Made by a program: the position numbers and the translations under genes. Below, piece by piece: positions 31,831 through 37,994 of a DNA stretch of 52,492 nucleotides (its first letter is position 1; every line of letters starts with the position of its first letter). Where the stretch lies: NCBI GenBank assembly GCA_051880375.1, contig JBJENV010000061.1:1-52492 (forward strand). Direction: 5' to 3'. Source of the DNA: SIG299 sp051880375 (GTDB lineage: Bacteria; Bacillota; Clostridia; Lachnospirales; Lachnospiraceae). The notes beneath the pieces were generated by a model. It made no database searches, had not been told where the DNA came from, and was given only the letters and a program-made list of their open reading frames with translations.

Positions 31831-32325
31831 ATGAATTTACGGTTCGATTTTATTGGTCCGATTAATGATGAAAATATTCTCACTTTGAGAAATTTTATTT
31901 ATCAGCATGACCAAATTACCAGCTTAACAATTAACATCAGCAGTCTTGGTGGTACTGTTTATTCTGGTATTACGATTTACAACCTGCTAAAGCAGATGAC
32001 ATTTCCAATTACTACACACAATCTTGGAGAGGTTGCTTCATCTGCCATCTTACTTTATTTAGCAGGTACGACTCGTACTGCCGAGTCTATTTCAAAATTC
32101 ATGATTCACCCTATTTCAATAGGTGTAAATGGTGATCTTCCTTATTACAAAGTTCAAGAGTTATTAAATGGTATTGATGCCGATATCAATAACTTCTTGA
32201 GCATAATGAACAAGGAAACCAACGGATTCAATGGATTATATGACATTGAGCACTACCTCAAAAATGACAGCCTTGCACTTGACCTGTTAAACGCATACAA
32301 ATGCGGATTAGTTACTAATATGTAG
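31831..32325 (+). CDS. ClpP-class serine protease-like protein in the cassette array
   Basis: 164 residues with a ClpP/crotonase-like layout: INISSLGGTVYSGITIYNLL (oxyanion region), nucleophile motif GEVASS with S70 in the ClpP position, and H93 in FMIHP, spacing similar to ClpP (Ser98/His123). The catalytic aspartate is not certain. Phage ClpP-like proteins usually lie in the capsid module as maturation proteases; this one is in an accessory array with its own constitutive-type promoter. Its target is unknown; possible ones are a repressor, a host factor or proteins of an infecting phage. Confidence 0.7.
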   Translation: MNLRFDFIGPINDENILTLRNFIYQHDQITSLTINISSLGGTVYSGITIYNLLKQMTFPITTHNLGEVASSAILLYLAGTTRTAESISKFMIHPISIGVNGDLPYYKVQELLNGIDADINNFLSIMNKETNGFNGLYDIEHYLKNDSLALDLLNAYKCGLVTNM

Positions 32326-32488
32326 CATTTTTTTCGTATCTGTCATTTTTGTAACTTCCTATCGTACTTCCATTAGTATTGTAGGATACATTTACCTTTT
32401 GCTGGTTTCGGGCTATCTCTTCGAGACCAGCAATTCTTTTTTCAATATCATTAAGTTTTTCCAATATACGATTCAGTATTTTCCTCAC
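32315..32488 (-). CDS. Array minus-strand gene 2, unknown function
   Basis: 57 residues from GTG at 32488, with GAAGGAAGGAG upstream. A coiled-coil N-terminus (ILNRILEKLNDIEKRIAGLEE) and a polar Asn/Tyr-rich tail. It ends 11 bases inside the convergent ClpP-like gene. Confidence 0.5.
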   Translation of the reverse strand: MRKILNRILEKLNDIEKRIAGLEEIARNQQKVNVSYNTNGSTIGSYKNDRYEKNATY

Positions 32489-32489
32489 T

Positions 32490-32560
32490 CTCTAACGCTC
32501 CTTCCTTCTTCTTTGGTTGACATCTCCAATTTTCTCTCCTATTGTAAGGACTGGAGAATA
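32490..32560 (+). repeat. Degraded promoter cassette copy 3
   Basis: Retains CTTTGGTTGACA, the 17-base spacer and TATTGT in place of TATACT (32540..32545), but the leader and plus-strand RBS are missing and no plus-strand gene follows. It looks like a unit that lost its plus-strand gene. Confidence 0.7.
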
Positions 32561-32570
32561 AATCCCCTAT

Positions 32571-32759
32571 TCATTCAAATTGTGACCGAATAATTTTTGC
32601 CACGGCATCGGCATCGGCGAGTTCCAGCGTCTTTTCATATTCGCCGATGCTTCTTTCAAAAGTCCTATCAATTGCATTTTTTAACTTTATCCAGTCTTTG
32701 TAGTTAATCCCCCGCAATGCGGTAATATATCCTTGCATATCCTGTTCTGGTTTCGGCAC
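32571..32759 (-). CDS. Array minus-strand gene 3, unknown function
   Basis: 62 residues from GTG at 32759; a GTG at 32768 is the alternative. Helical (GYITALRGINYKDWIKLKNAID, EYEKTLELADADAVAKII). Its RBS is the left arm of cassette copy 4. It has no convergent partner, only the degraded cassette. Confidence 0.5.
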   Translation of the reverse strand: MPKPEQDMQGYITALRGINYKDWIKLKNAIDRTFERSIGEYEKTLELADADAVAKIIRSQFE

Positions 32760-32764
32760 CTCTT

Positions 32765-32860
32765 TCACGCTCCTTTCTTTTCCTTGGTTGACTTTTCCAG
32801 TTTTATCTCCTATACTTTACTTACAGGCTCCTGCCAGAGCTGAGTACTAAAGAAAGGAGT
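32765..32860 (+). repeat. Promoter/RBS cassette copy 4
   Basis: Same 17-base-spaced TTGACT (32788..32793) and TATACT (32811..32816), with a few changes against copies 1 and 2. Plus-strand RBS AAAGAAAGGAG serves 32868. Confidence 0.88.
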
Positions 32861-32867
32861 AGTCATA

Positions 32868-33089
32868 ATGCCGGATACTGAATTAGATTTAAGACTTTCA
32901 AAAGCTGATATTGTATTTATTTATGGACATTTCCAAAAACAATTAGCTTCTATTGATAAAATAGCTAGTTCTAATGATTGTCTTTATGATGCAGAAACTA
33001 TTGAGAACCAAAAGGCCCCTTACCTTTCTGCCATAAATAAAATACGTTCTCAGTATCCTAATCTCACTACTATGGACAAGTACTTTTAG
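32868..33089 (+). CDS. Array plus-strand gene 3, unknown function
   Basis: 73 residues (MPDTELDLRLSKADIVFIYG...), mixed alpha/beta, no membrane segment. Driven by cassette copy 4. Its stop codon overlaps the stop of the convergent 33086 gene. No family recognised. Confidence 0.6.
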   Translation: MPDTELDLRLSKADIVFIYGHFQKQLASIDKIASSNDCLYDAETIENQKAPYLSAINKIRSQYPNLTTMDKYF

Positions 33090-33256
33090 TCTACAAGCCT
33101 TTGATTTTCAAAGGCTTGTTCCCATTTTCTTAGCTCTTCAGCTATTGGAACAAACTTTTCAATGCTAATCTCATATACTTCTTTTCCGTACTTTACTGCC
33201 ATCTTATAGTCATTTTTTCTTTTACCAATTAGGAATAAAATGATTTTCCAAAACAC
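33086..33256 (-). CDS. Array minus-strand gene 4, small protein
   Basis: 56 residues from GTG at 33256, with AGGAG about 10 bases upstream inside the last codons of the Cro-like gene. An in-frame GTG at 33265 overlapping its stop is the alternative. A hydrophobic N-terminus (WKIILFLIGKRK) followed by a charged helical domain; may be membrane-attached. Confidence 0.5.
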   Translation of the reverse strand: MFWKIILFLIGKRKNDYKMAVKYGKEVYEISIEKFVPIAEELRKWEQAFENQRLVD

Positions 33257-33261
33257 CTCTC

Positions 33262-33459
33262 TCACGCTCCTTCCTGCTCTTCAATCAGTTTCTTAACATC
33301 TACTCCTAATGCATTTGCTACTGCCTTCAGGCTCTCAATCGTTGGACTTGATGTCTTCCATTTACTGATCGCTCCTTTTGACAAATTAGAAAGACGCTCC
33401 AGTTTAGAAATACTTATGTTTTTTTCTTGAGCATATTTGACAATGTTGTTAAAAATCAA
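33262..33459 (-). CDS. Cro-like HTH repressor, first gene of the leftward lytic operon
   Basis: 65 residues: FNNIVKYAQEKNISISKLERLSNLSKGAISKWK is a textbook XRE-family HTH, with ESLKAVANALGVDVKKLIEE completing the domain. It is divergent from the CI-like gene, with shared GTTGA-N6-TCAAC operators between them. It would shut off the repressor promoter during lytic growth. RBS AGGAGGTGATT. Confidence 0.8.
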   Translation of the reverse strand: MIFNNIVKYAQEKNISISKLERLSNLSKGAISKWKTSSPTIESLKAVANALGVDVKKLIEEQEGA

Positions 33460-33483
33460 ATAATCACCTCCTATTTATTTGAC

Positions 33484-33659
33484 GTTGATTTTCAACACAT
33501 CTATTGACATTTCGTTGAATATATTCTACAATGTAACTACCACGAAACATTCATATCAAACAACAATATGTCTCAGATGTGTTGAATTAAATCAACGTTA
33601 TAACTTTATTATACACATTTAATTCAACATGTCAATATTTTTTGTTGATTTTTTTCAAC
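33484..33659. promoter_or_regulatory. Lysogeny switch operators
   Basis: Four inverted-repeat sites lie between the divergent regulators. They are GTTGATTTTCAAC (33484..33496), imperfect GTTGAATATATTCTAC (33514..33529), GTTGAATTAAATCAAC (33581..33596) and GTTGATTTTTTTCAAC (33644..33659), plus a half site near 33623. Consensus GTTGA-N6-TCAAC. The last site overlaps the repressor leader, suggesting autoregulation. Confidence 0.75.
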
Positions 33660-33674
33660 GAAAGGATGATTGAC

Positions 33675-34043
33675 ATGACACTCTATGAAAAAGTAACTGC
33701 CCTAAGAGAAAAACTAGGAATTTCACAATCAGAACTTGAAAGAAAGGCTAACCTTAGCAAAGGAACTATTACAAATTGGAAAAATAGGAATCCAAATATG
33801 ACAAGCATTGAGAAAGTAGCAAATGCACTTGGCTGTGATGTTTCTTATTTCTTATCTGATGAAGAAAAGCAAGGTTATTACATCAACGAAGAAACCGCCG
33901 CTATGGCACAAAAGATTTTTGAAAACAAAGACTTGCGCACACTATTCGATGCCGCGCAAGATGCTACACCTGAAGACTTGCAGACAGTACATAGTATGTT
34001 GCTGGCTTTAAAGAGAAAGGAACGAGGAAATATTGACGATTGA
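33675..34043 (+). CDS. CI-like phage repressor (XRE HTH)
   Basis: 122 residues from ATG at 33675 behind AAAGGA. N-terminal HTH (VTALREKLGISQSELERKANLSKGTITNWK), closely similar in its recognition helix (NLSKGTITNWK vs NLSKGAISKWK) to the Cro-like protein, so both probably read the same operators. The C-terminus is a short helical domain (TLFDAAQDATPEDLQTVHSMLLALK) rather than a LexA-type peptidase. Relief may depend on the ImmA-like protein encoded next. Confidence 0.8.
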   Translation: MTLYEKVTALREKLGISQSELERKANLSKGTITNWKNRNPNMTSIEKVANALGCDVSYFLSDEEKQGYYINEETAAMAQKIFENKDLRTLFDAAQDATPEDLQTVHSMLLALKRKERGNIDD

Positions 34044-34530
34044 TTATCAAATTCAGTTGATTCAATTCCCAACGAAGAAAATAAGAGAATCTGTTATTGA
34101 AAACGAGGACGGTAGCTATACGATATTTATTGAATCTTCTCTTACAAAAGAAAAGCAGCAAGAAGCTTTTGAGCACGCAATGACGCATATTATTGGGGAT
34201 GATTTTACAAAAGATGATGTAAATAAAATTGAGTTTGAGGCACATGCTACTTCCGAACATAATCAGGAGCTGCGTGCTTGCTTGCAGGAGTATGATAAAA
34301 AAGTAGGACTTATCGGAATCATTCAATCCTATAAACATGGATGCACTTCTCTTCATGAAATGTCGGAATTTCTTGAAGTAACGGAAGAATTCCTATCAGA
34401 GGCATTAGAACGCTATAGAGGTAAATATGGTTGCTATACTGTTTTAGATAACTATATAATTTATTTCGAGCCATCTCTAGCAGTTATAGAACTATACAGT
34501 CAGAAAAGAAACTTTCCATATATTTTTTAA
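34033..34530 (+). CDS. ImmA/IrrE-like protein with altered metal motif
   Basis: 165 residues, TTG start at 34033 behind GAGGAAATA. It overlaps the repressor gene by 11 bases. The central AFEHAMTHIIGDDF corresponds to the HExxH zinc motif of ImmA, but reads H-A-M-T-H, lacking the catalytic glutamate. This variant (HA..H) is, from memory, frequent in Clostridia phages. The C-terminal part is helical and beta (YGCYTVLDNYIIYFEP). It is paired with the repressor and probably controls its stability or activity. Confidence 0.65.
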   Translation: MTIDYQIQLIQFPTKKIRESVIENEDGSYTIFIESSLTKEKQQEAFEHAMTHIIGDDFTKDDVNKIEFEAHATSEHNQELRACLQEYDKKVGLIGIIQSYKHGCTSLHEMSEFLEVTEEFLSEALERYRGKYGCYTVLDNYIIYFEPSLAVIELYSQKRNFPYIF

Positions 34531-34641
34531 TTTTCCCATGTAAAATGTGAGGAAAATTAGTATAATTGAAATGTTTAGTTCCGTAATTTACTATTCATGC
34601 GGAATATACATAAAAACACTTCCGAGAAAGGGGAATTAGTT

Positions 34642-35700
34642 ATGGGTTTTAACGAAGATTTATTGCAACTTTCATCACGTATTTCTACTATCAAAGATAA
34701 TATTCAGACAGAGGAAGCCACAAAAATGTCAATGATAGTGCCTTTTTTTCAGCTTCTTGGATATGATGTATTCAATCCAACTGAATTCTGCCCAGAATAT
34801 ACTGCTGACGTAGGAATCAAAAAAGGAGAAAAGGTAGATTACGCAATTATCGTCAACAATGAGCCTGCTATTTTGATTGAGTGTAAATCATGTACTGAAG
34901 TTTTAGATAAGCATTCCTCTCAGCTATTCCGTTATTTTGGAACATCACCTGCCAAATTTGGTATATTAACAAACGGTATTATATACAAATTCTACACCGA
35001 TTTAGATGAATCAAATAAAATGGACCTGACACCATTTTTAGAATTTGATATGGAAAATATTAAAGATTCTCTGATACCGTCACTTAAAAAATTTTGCAAA
35101 ACAGAATTTGATAAAGACAGTATTTTTTCAACTGCTTCGGAGCTAAAGTATAGCAACCTGATTAAAGATTTATTAAAATCAGAATTAGAAAATCCATCCG
35201 ATGAATTTGCAAAATTCATTCTTTCATCTACATACGAAAAGCAGAAAACGCAGAAAGTACTTGATAAATTTAAGCCTATAATCAAAAAGTCATTTAATTC
35301 ATTTATAAATGAGCTTATAAATCAAAAGATATCATCTGCCTTAAATGCTGAACCGGCAAAGGAACCTGATGAAAACAGTCAGGATGCTACAGATGAGAAA
35401 GAAGAAACAAAAATATTTACTACTCAGGAAGAAATCCAATCTCTATTTATAGTTAGGGGCATACTTTCTGAAATTGTAAATATCGAAGACGTTGTTCCTC
35501 GTGATACAGAAAGCTACTTCGGAATTTTATACAAAGACAATAATAGAAAACCTATTTGCAGAATGAATTTGGACGGGAAGAGAAAACAAATACTTATACC
35601 AGACAAATCAAAGAACTTCGAACGGATATACATAGAATCACTTAATGACATCTATAAGTATAAAGATAAGCTGATTGACGCTGTTAAGCTATATCTATAA
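34642..35700 (+). CDS. HsdR N-terminal-type PD-(D/E)xK nuclease, stand-alone
   Basis: 352 residues from ATG at 34642, GAAAGGGG upstream. Residues about 25-115 match the type I restriction R-subunit N-terminal nuclease: KMSMIVPFFQLLGYDVFNP, then D in KVDYAI, and ECK in AILIECKSC, with QLFRYF. There is no helicase domain. The second half (about 180-352) is a helical region with an acidic linker and a beta-rich C-terminal domain. Genes like this in prophage lysogeny arms may exclude competitors; the activity is unproven. TATAAT at 34561..34566 is a possible -10, but no good -35 is seen. Confidence 0.7.
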   Translation: MGFNEDLLQLSSRISTIKDNIQTEEATKMSMIVPFFQLLGYDVFNPTEFCPEYTADVGIKKGEKVDYAIIVNNEPAILIECKSCTEVLDKHSSQLFRYFGTSPAKFGILTNGIIYKFYTDLDESNKMDLTPFLEFDMENIKDSLIPSLKKFCKTEFDKDSIFSTASELKYSNLIKDLLKSELENPSDEFAKFILSSTYEKQKTQKVLDKFKPIIKKSFNSFINELINQKISSALNAEPAKEPDENSQDATDEKEETKIFTTQEEIQSLFIVRGILSEIVNIEDVVPRDTESYFGILYKDNNRKPICRMNLDGKRKQILIPDKSKNFERIYIESLNDIYKYKDKLIDAVKLYL

Positions 35701-35747
35701 TGAATAAAATCGACCCGGCGCTGCAACACCTAGGCGAAATGACATAA

Positions 35748-35772
35748 CGTTTTGCCAACCTCGGCAAAATCG
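35748..35772. terminator. Bidirectional terminator-like hairpin
   Basis: TTTTGCC-AACCTC-GGCAAAA, following the HsdR-N gene. The rest of the gap 35701..35889 holds the HicAB promoter. Confidence 0.6.
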
Positions 35773-35837
35773 TATGATTCGTTTGGATTTAGAATCCGTT
35801 ACTTCCATAACAAATACTTATATATGTGTCATTTTTA

Positions 35838-35866
35838 TTGACAAATATAATTATATGTGTTATTAT
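35838..35866 (+). promoter_or_regulatory. HicAB promoter
   Basis: TTGACA, 17-base spacer, TATTAT. Related repeats TATATGTGTCATT (35821..) and TATATGTGTTATT (35852..) flank and overlap it, as expected for binding sites of the HicB antitoxin. Confidence 0.75.
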
Positions 35867-35889
35867 AATATTGTCAGGAGGGAATACTA

Positions 35890-36087
35890 ATGAAAAGCTA
35901 TTCATCAAGGGAAGTAATCAAAATACTTCAAGCTGACGGATGGTATGAAGTCAATGTCACAGGAAGTCATCATCAGTTCAAACATCCAATAAAAAAGGGT
36001 CGTGTAACTGTAAAACATCCAGACAAAGATATTCCTCGTAAGACGCTTGACAGTATCGAGAGACAGTCGGGGCTACTGTTCAGATAG
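35890..36087 (+). CDS. hicA: HicA toxin (mRNA interferase)
   Basis: 65 residues of the double-stranded RNA-binding-like HicA fold: SSREVIKILQADGWYEVNVTGSHHQFKHP, with the active histidine in GSHHQF, then VTVKHPDKDIPRKTLDSIERQ. HicA cleaves mRNA in translation-blocked cells. Toxin-first order and immediate HicB downstream are typical. AGGAGGGAATACTA precedes the ATG. Confidence 0.92.
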   Translation: MKSYSSREVIKILQADGWYEVNVTGSHHQFKHPIKKGRVTVKHPDKDIPRKTLDSIERQSGLLFR

Positions 36088-36130
36088 CCCCGTCCCTCCC
36101 GGACAATACTTTTATTTGGAGGTAATTATC

Positions 36131-36535
36131 ATGAAGAAAACAGAACGCTATTTTTATCCTGCTATCTTTACCTATGAACCGGATCAGGAAATTGCAGTAG
36201 TTTTCCCGGATTTAAATTGTGCCACCAGCGGCGTAAATGATGATGATGCCCTGCTCTCTGCTCGTGAGCTTCTTGGTTGTGTTCTTAACGGTCTGGAAGA
36301 GGACGGAGAGGAAATTCCTGCACCAACCCCTCTCTCTCAGATTACAGCAGAACCAAACGAACGAGTGCTGCTTGTCGACGTTTATATGCCATCCATCCGC
36401 ATGGCACACATTAACCGTTCCGTCAACAGAACGGTAACTCTTCCTGCTTGGCTTAACGCTGCAGCACTTGAACGCAATATCAATTTTTCTCAGGTATTAC
36501 AGGATGCATTAAAACAGCAGCTACATGTAGGATAA
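36131..36535 (+). CDS. hicB: HicB antitoxin
   Basis: 134 residues from ATG at 36131 behind TTGGAGGTAATTATC. N-terminal HicB fold (YPAIFTYEPDQEIAVVFPDLNCATSG, DALLSARELLGCVLNGLEEDG) and a C-terminal ribbon-helix-helix DNA-binding part (NRTVTLPAWLNAAALERNINFSQVLQDAL). It neutralises HicA and represses the operon. May stabilise the prophage. Confidence 0.92.
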   Translation: MKKTERYFYPAIFTYEPDQEIAVVFPDLNCATSGVNDDDALLSARELLGCVLNGLEEDGEEIPAPTPLSQITAEPNERVLLVDVYMPSIRMAHINRSVNRTVTLPAWLNAAALERNINFSQVLQDALKQQLHVG

Positions 36536-36551
36536 ATATACAGGCTTATTC

Positions 36552-36580
36552 TTGACTACGAGCATTGAATATATTACAAT
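36552..36580 (+). promoter_or_regulatory. Promoter in the HicB-integrase gap
   Basis: TTGACT (36552..36557), exactly 17 bases, TACAAT (36575..36580). No coding region follows before the terminator at 36652. Confidence 0.65.
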
Positions 36581-36586
36581 GTGTTT

Positions 36587-36681
36587 ACAAGAGAAATCTC
36601 TGAGCAAAACAGCGCCTATAGGGCATTAAAGATGACAGAAACACATTGGTGAAGGCCTCGTAGTAATACGAGGCCTTTTAC
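36587..36681 (+). ncRNA. Candidate phage small RNA
   Basis: A transcript of about 95 nt would run from the promoter above to the strong terminator at 36652..36681 and contains no open frame with a ribosome site. It has a small hairpin AGAG-AAAT-CTCT and a GCCTATAGGGC segment before the terminator stem. This is inferred from promoter and terminator alone. An attenuated integrase leader is the alternative. The remainder of the 36536..36850 gap shows one more hairpin (TGCCCT/AGGGCA, 36711..36738) and no gene. Confidence 0.4.
36652..36681. terminator. Strong terminator upstream of int
   Basis: AAGGCCTCGTA-GTAA-TACGAGGCCTT followed by TTA: an 11-bp perfect stem. It isolates the integrase from HicAB transcription. 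Confidence 0.8.
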
Positions 36682-36850
36682 GTTACATAAAACATAATGA
36701 ATAATAAAAAATGCCCTCAGTGCGCCAACACCAAGGGCAAAGCATATCCGGAAAGATACGCTTGATTTGCAACCATATTGTATCATTTCCGGTGACAGAT
36801 GGCAAGAGACCACCTGTTCTTTTTATACACTTTTTAAGGAGGATGATACT

Positions 36851-37906
36851 ATGGCAAGTGCAAAAAAGCTGCCTTCCGGCCAGTGGCGCACGCTGGTCTA
36901 TGACTTCACAGATGAAAACGGAAGGCGGCATTATGAATCCTTTACTGCTGCCACCAAAAAGGAATCTGAATTTCAGGCTGCAGAATATGCCTTGAAAAAG
37001 AAATCCAGAAATAAGGCCGCTGTTAAATTCAGTGATGCGATGGACAATTTCATAAAAGCGAAGGATAACGTCTTTTCCGAATCCACCATGACAAGCTACC
37101 GCTACATGAAAAAGCTGCTGGAAGAAGGATATCCGGATTTCTGCAGCTTAGACATCTATAAAATAACTCAGGAACAGATACAGGTGCTTGTCAACGATCA
37201 GGCGGCAAAGTTTTCTTCAAAGACAGTCCGGAACCGCTACGGATTTATTTCCTCTGTCATTAAGATGTACCGGCCGGATGATTATTTCCATGTATCGCTT
37301 CCTCAGAAAGTTCGTCCGGACCTTTACCTTCCTACGGATGATGACGTCAAACGCTTACTTAGCGCTGTGAAGGATACCGAACTTGAGATTCCGGTCATGC
37401 TCGCTGCATTTGCCACTATGCGTGAGGGCGAAATCTGCGCGCTTACCATTGACGACCTTGACGGAAATGTGATTCATGTCAGTAAAAGCAAGGTACGTAC
37501 TTACGATGGAGAATTTATTGACAAGGCTCCGAAAACATATTCCAGTGACCGATACATTGAGCTTCCGCAGTTCCTCGCCGATAAAATCCGTGAGAAAGGC
37601 TATATCACCAACTATAAGCCGAATTCCATCATGGACGCGCTGGACCGGACTCTTACCAGGAATAACATTCCGCGCTTCCGTTTCCATGACCTCAGACACT
37701 ACTCTGCCAGCGTAATGCACGCACTCGGCATTCCGGATGTCTACATTATGCAGCGCGGCGGTTGGAATACAGATACCGTTTTAAAAAGTGTATATCGGCA
37801 CTCCATGTCCGACCGGCAGAAGGAAATGAATGAGATAGCAAATCAGCATTTCGCCAAAGTATGCAACACGAAATGCAACACAAAGAACAAGAAAGTCAGT
37901 AAATAA
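36851..37906 (+). CDS. int: Tyrosine-recombinase integrase
   Basis: 351 residues from ATG at 36851 behind TTAAGGAGG. N-terminal AP2-like arm-binding domain (SGQWRTLVYDFTDENGRRHYESF), SAM-like core-binding domain (SDAMDNFIKAKDNVFSESTMTSYRYMKK), then catalytic residues R191 (MREGEICAL), H279-x-x-R282 (HDLRH), W305 (GGWN) and nucleophile Y315 (VYRHS). It carries out integration and excision at the tRNA-Leu site 20 bp downstream. The end of the gene contains an arm-type repeat. No excisionase gene is evident. Confidence 0.95.
   Translation: MASAKKLPSGQWRTLVYDFTDENGRRHYESFTAATKKESEFQAAEYALKKKSRNKAAVKFSDAMDNFIKAKDNVFSESTMTSYRYMKKLLEEGYPDFCSLDIYKITQEQIQVLVNDQAAKFSSKTVRNRYGFISSVIKMYRPDDYFHVSLPQKVRPDLYLPTDDDVKRLLSAVKDTELEIPVMLAAFATMREGEICALTIDDLDGNVIHVSKSKVRTYDGEFIDKAPKTYSSDRYIELPQFLADKIREKGYITNYKPNSIMDALDRTLTRNNIPRFRFHDLRHYSASVMHALGIPDVYIMQRGGWNTDTVLKSVYRHSMSDRQKEMNEIANQHFAKVCNTKCNTKNKKVSK
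37861..37881. promoter_or_regulatory. Candidate integrase arm-type site, right prophage end
   Basis: Identical over 21 bases to 167..187. It lies inside the int coding sequence, encoding the CNTKCNT part of the C-terminal tail, 45 bp from the attR core. Confidence 0.6.
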
Positions 37907-37926
37907 GCCACTTTTAAGACATTCTT

Positions 37927-37952
37927 TGAGGGTTCAAGTCCCTTTTTCCGCA
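37927..37952. repeat. attR core (26-bp direct repeat)
   Basis: Same 26 bases as 27..52. Upstream is phage sequence rather than a tRNA, so the intact tRNA is the copy at the left end. Confidence 0.95.
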
Positions 37953-37955
37953 TAG

Positions 37956-37990
37956 AAAAAGCCTTTGAGAAAATCTCAAGGGCTTTTCTT
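37956..37990. terminator. Original host tRNA terminator, now beyond attR
   Basis: AAAAGCCTTTGAGA-AAA-TCTCAAGGGCTTTT with A and T runs on both sides. It also ends the convergent 37995 gene. Confidence 0.8.
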
Positions 37991-37994
37991 TTTC

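Larger units (their letters stand above)
27..37952. mobile_element. Complete tRNA-Leu-integrated siphophage prophage
   Basis: A 26-bp perfect direct repeat bounds a continuous set of phage genes: integrase, lysogeny switch, replication, terminase-portal-capsid, tail and lysis. The module order and families (Gp20-type scaffold, three small minor-capsid proteins, Gp15-type tail protein, long tape measure, no sheath or contractile baseplate) indicate a non-contractile long-tailed phage. All structural genes appear intact, so the element is plausibly inducible; this is inferred from intact reading frames only. Confidence 0.96.

Noticed and set aside
36047..36130. Upstream extension of HicB
   Set aside because: The extension overlaps the hicA end in another frame; the ATG at 36131 has an ideal ribosome site and matches the HicB family start.
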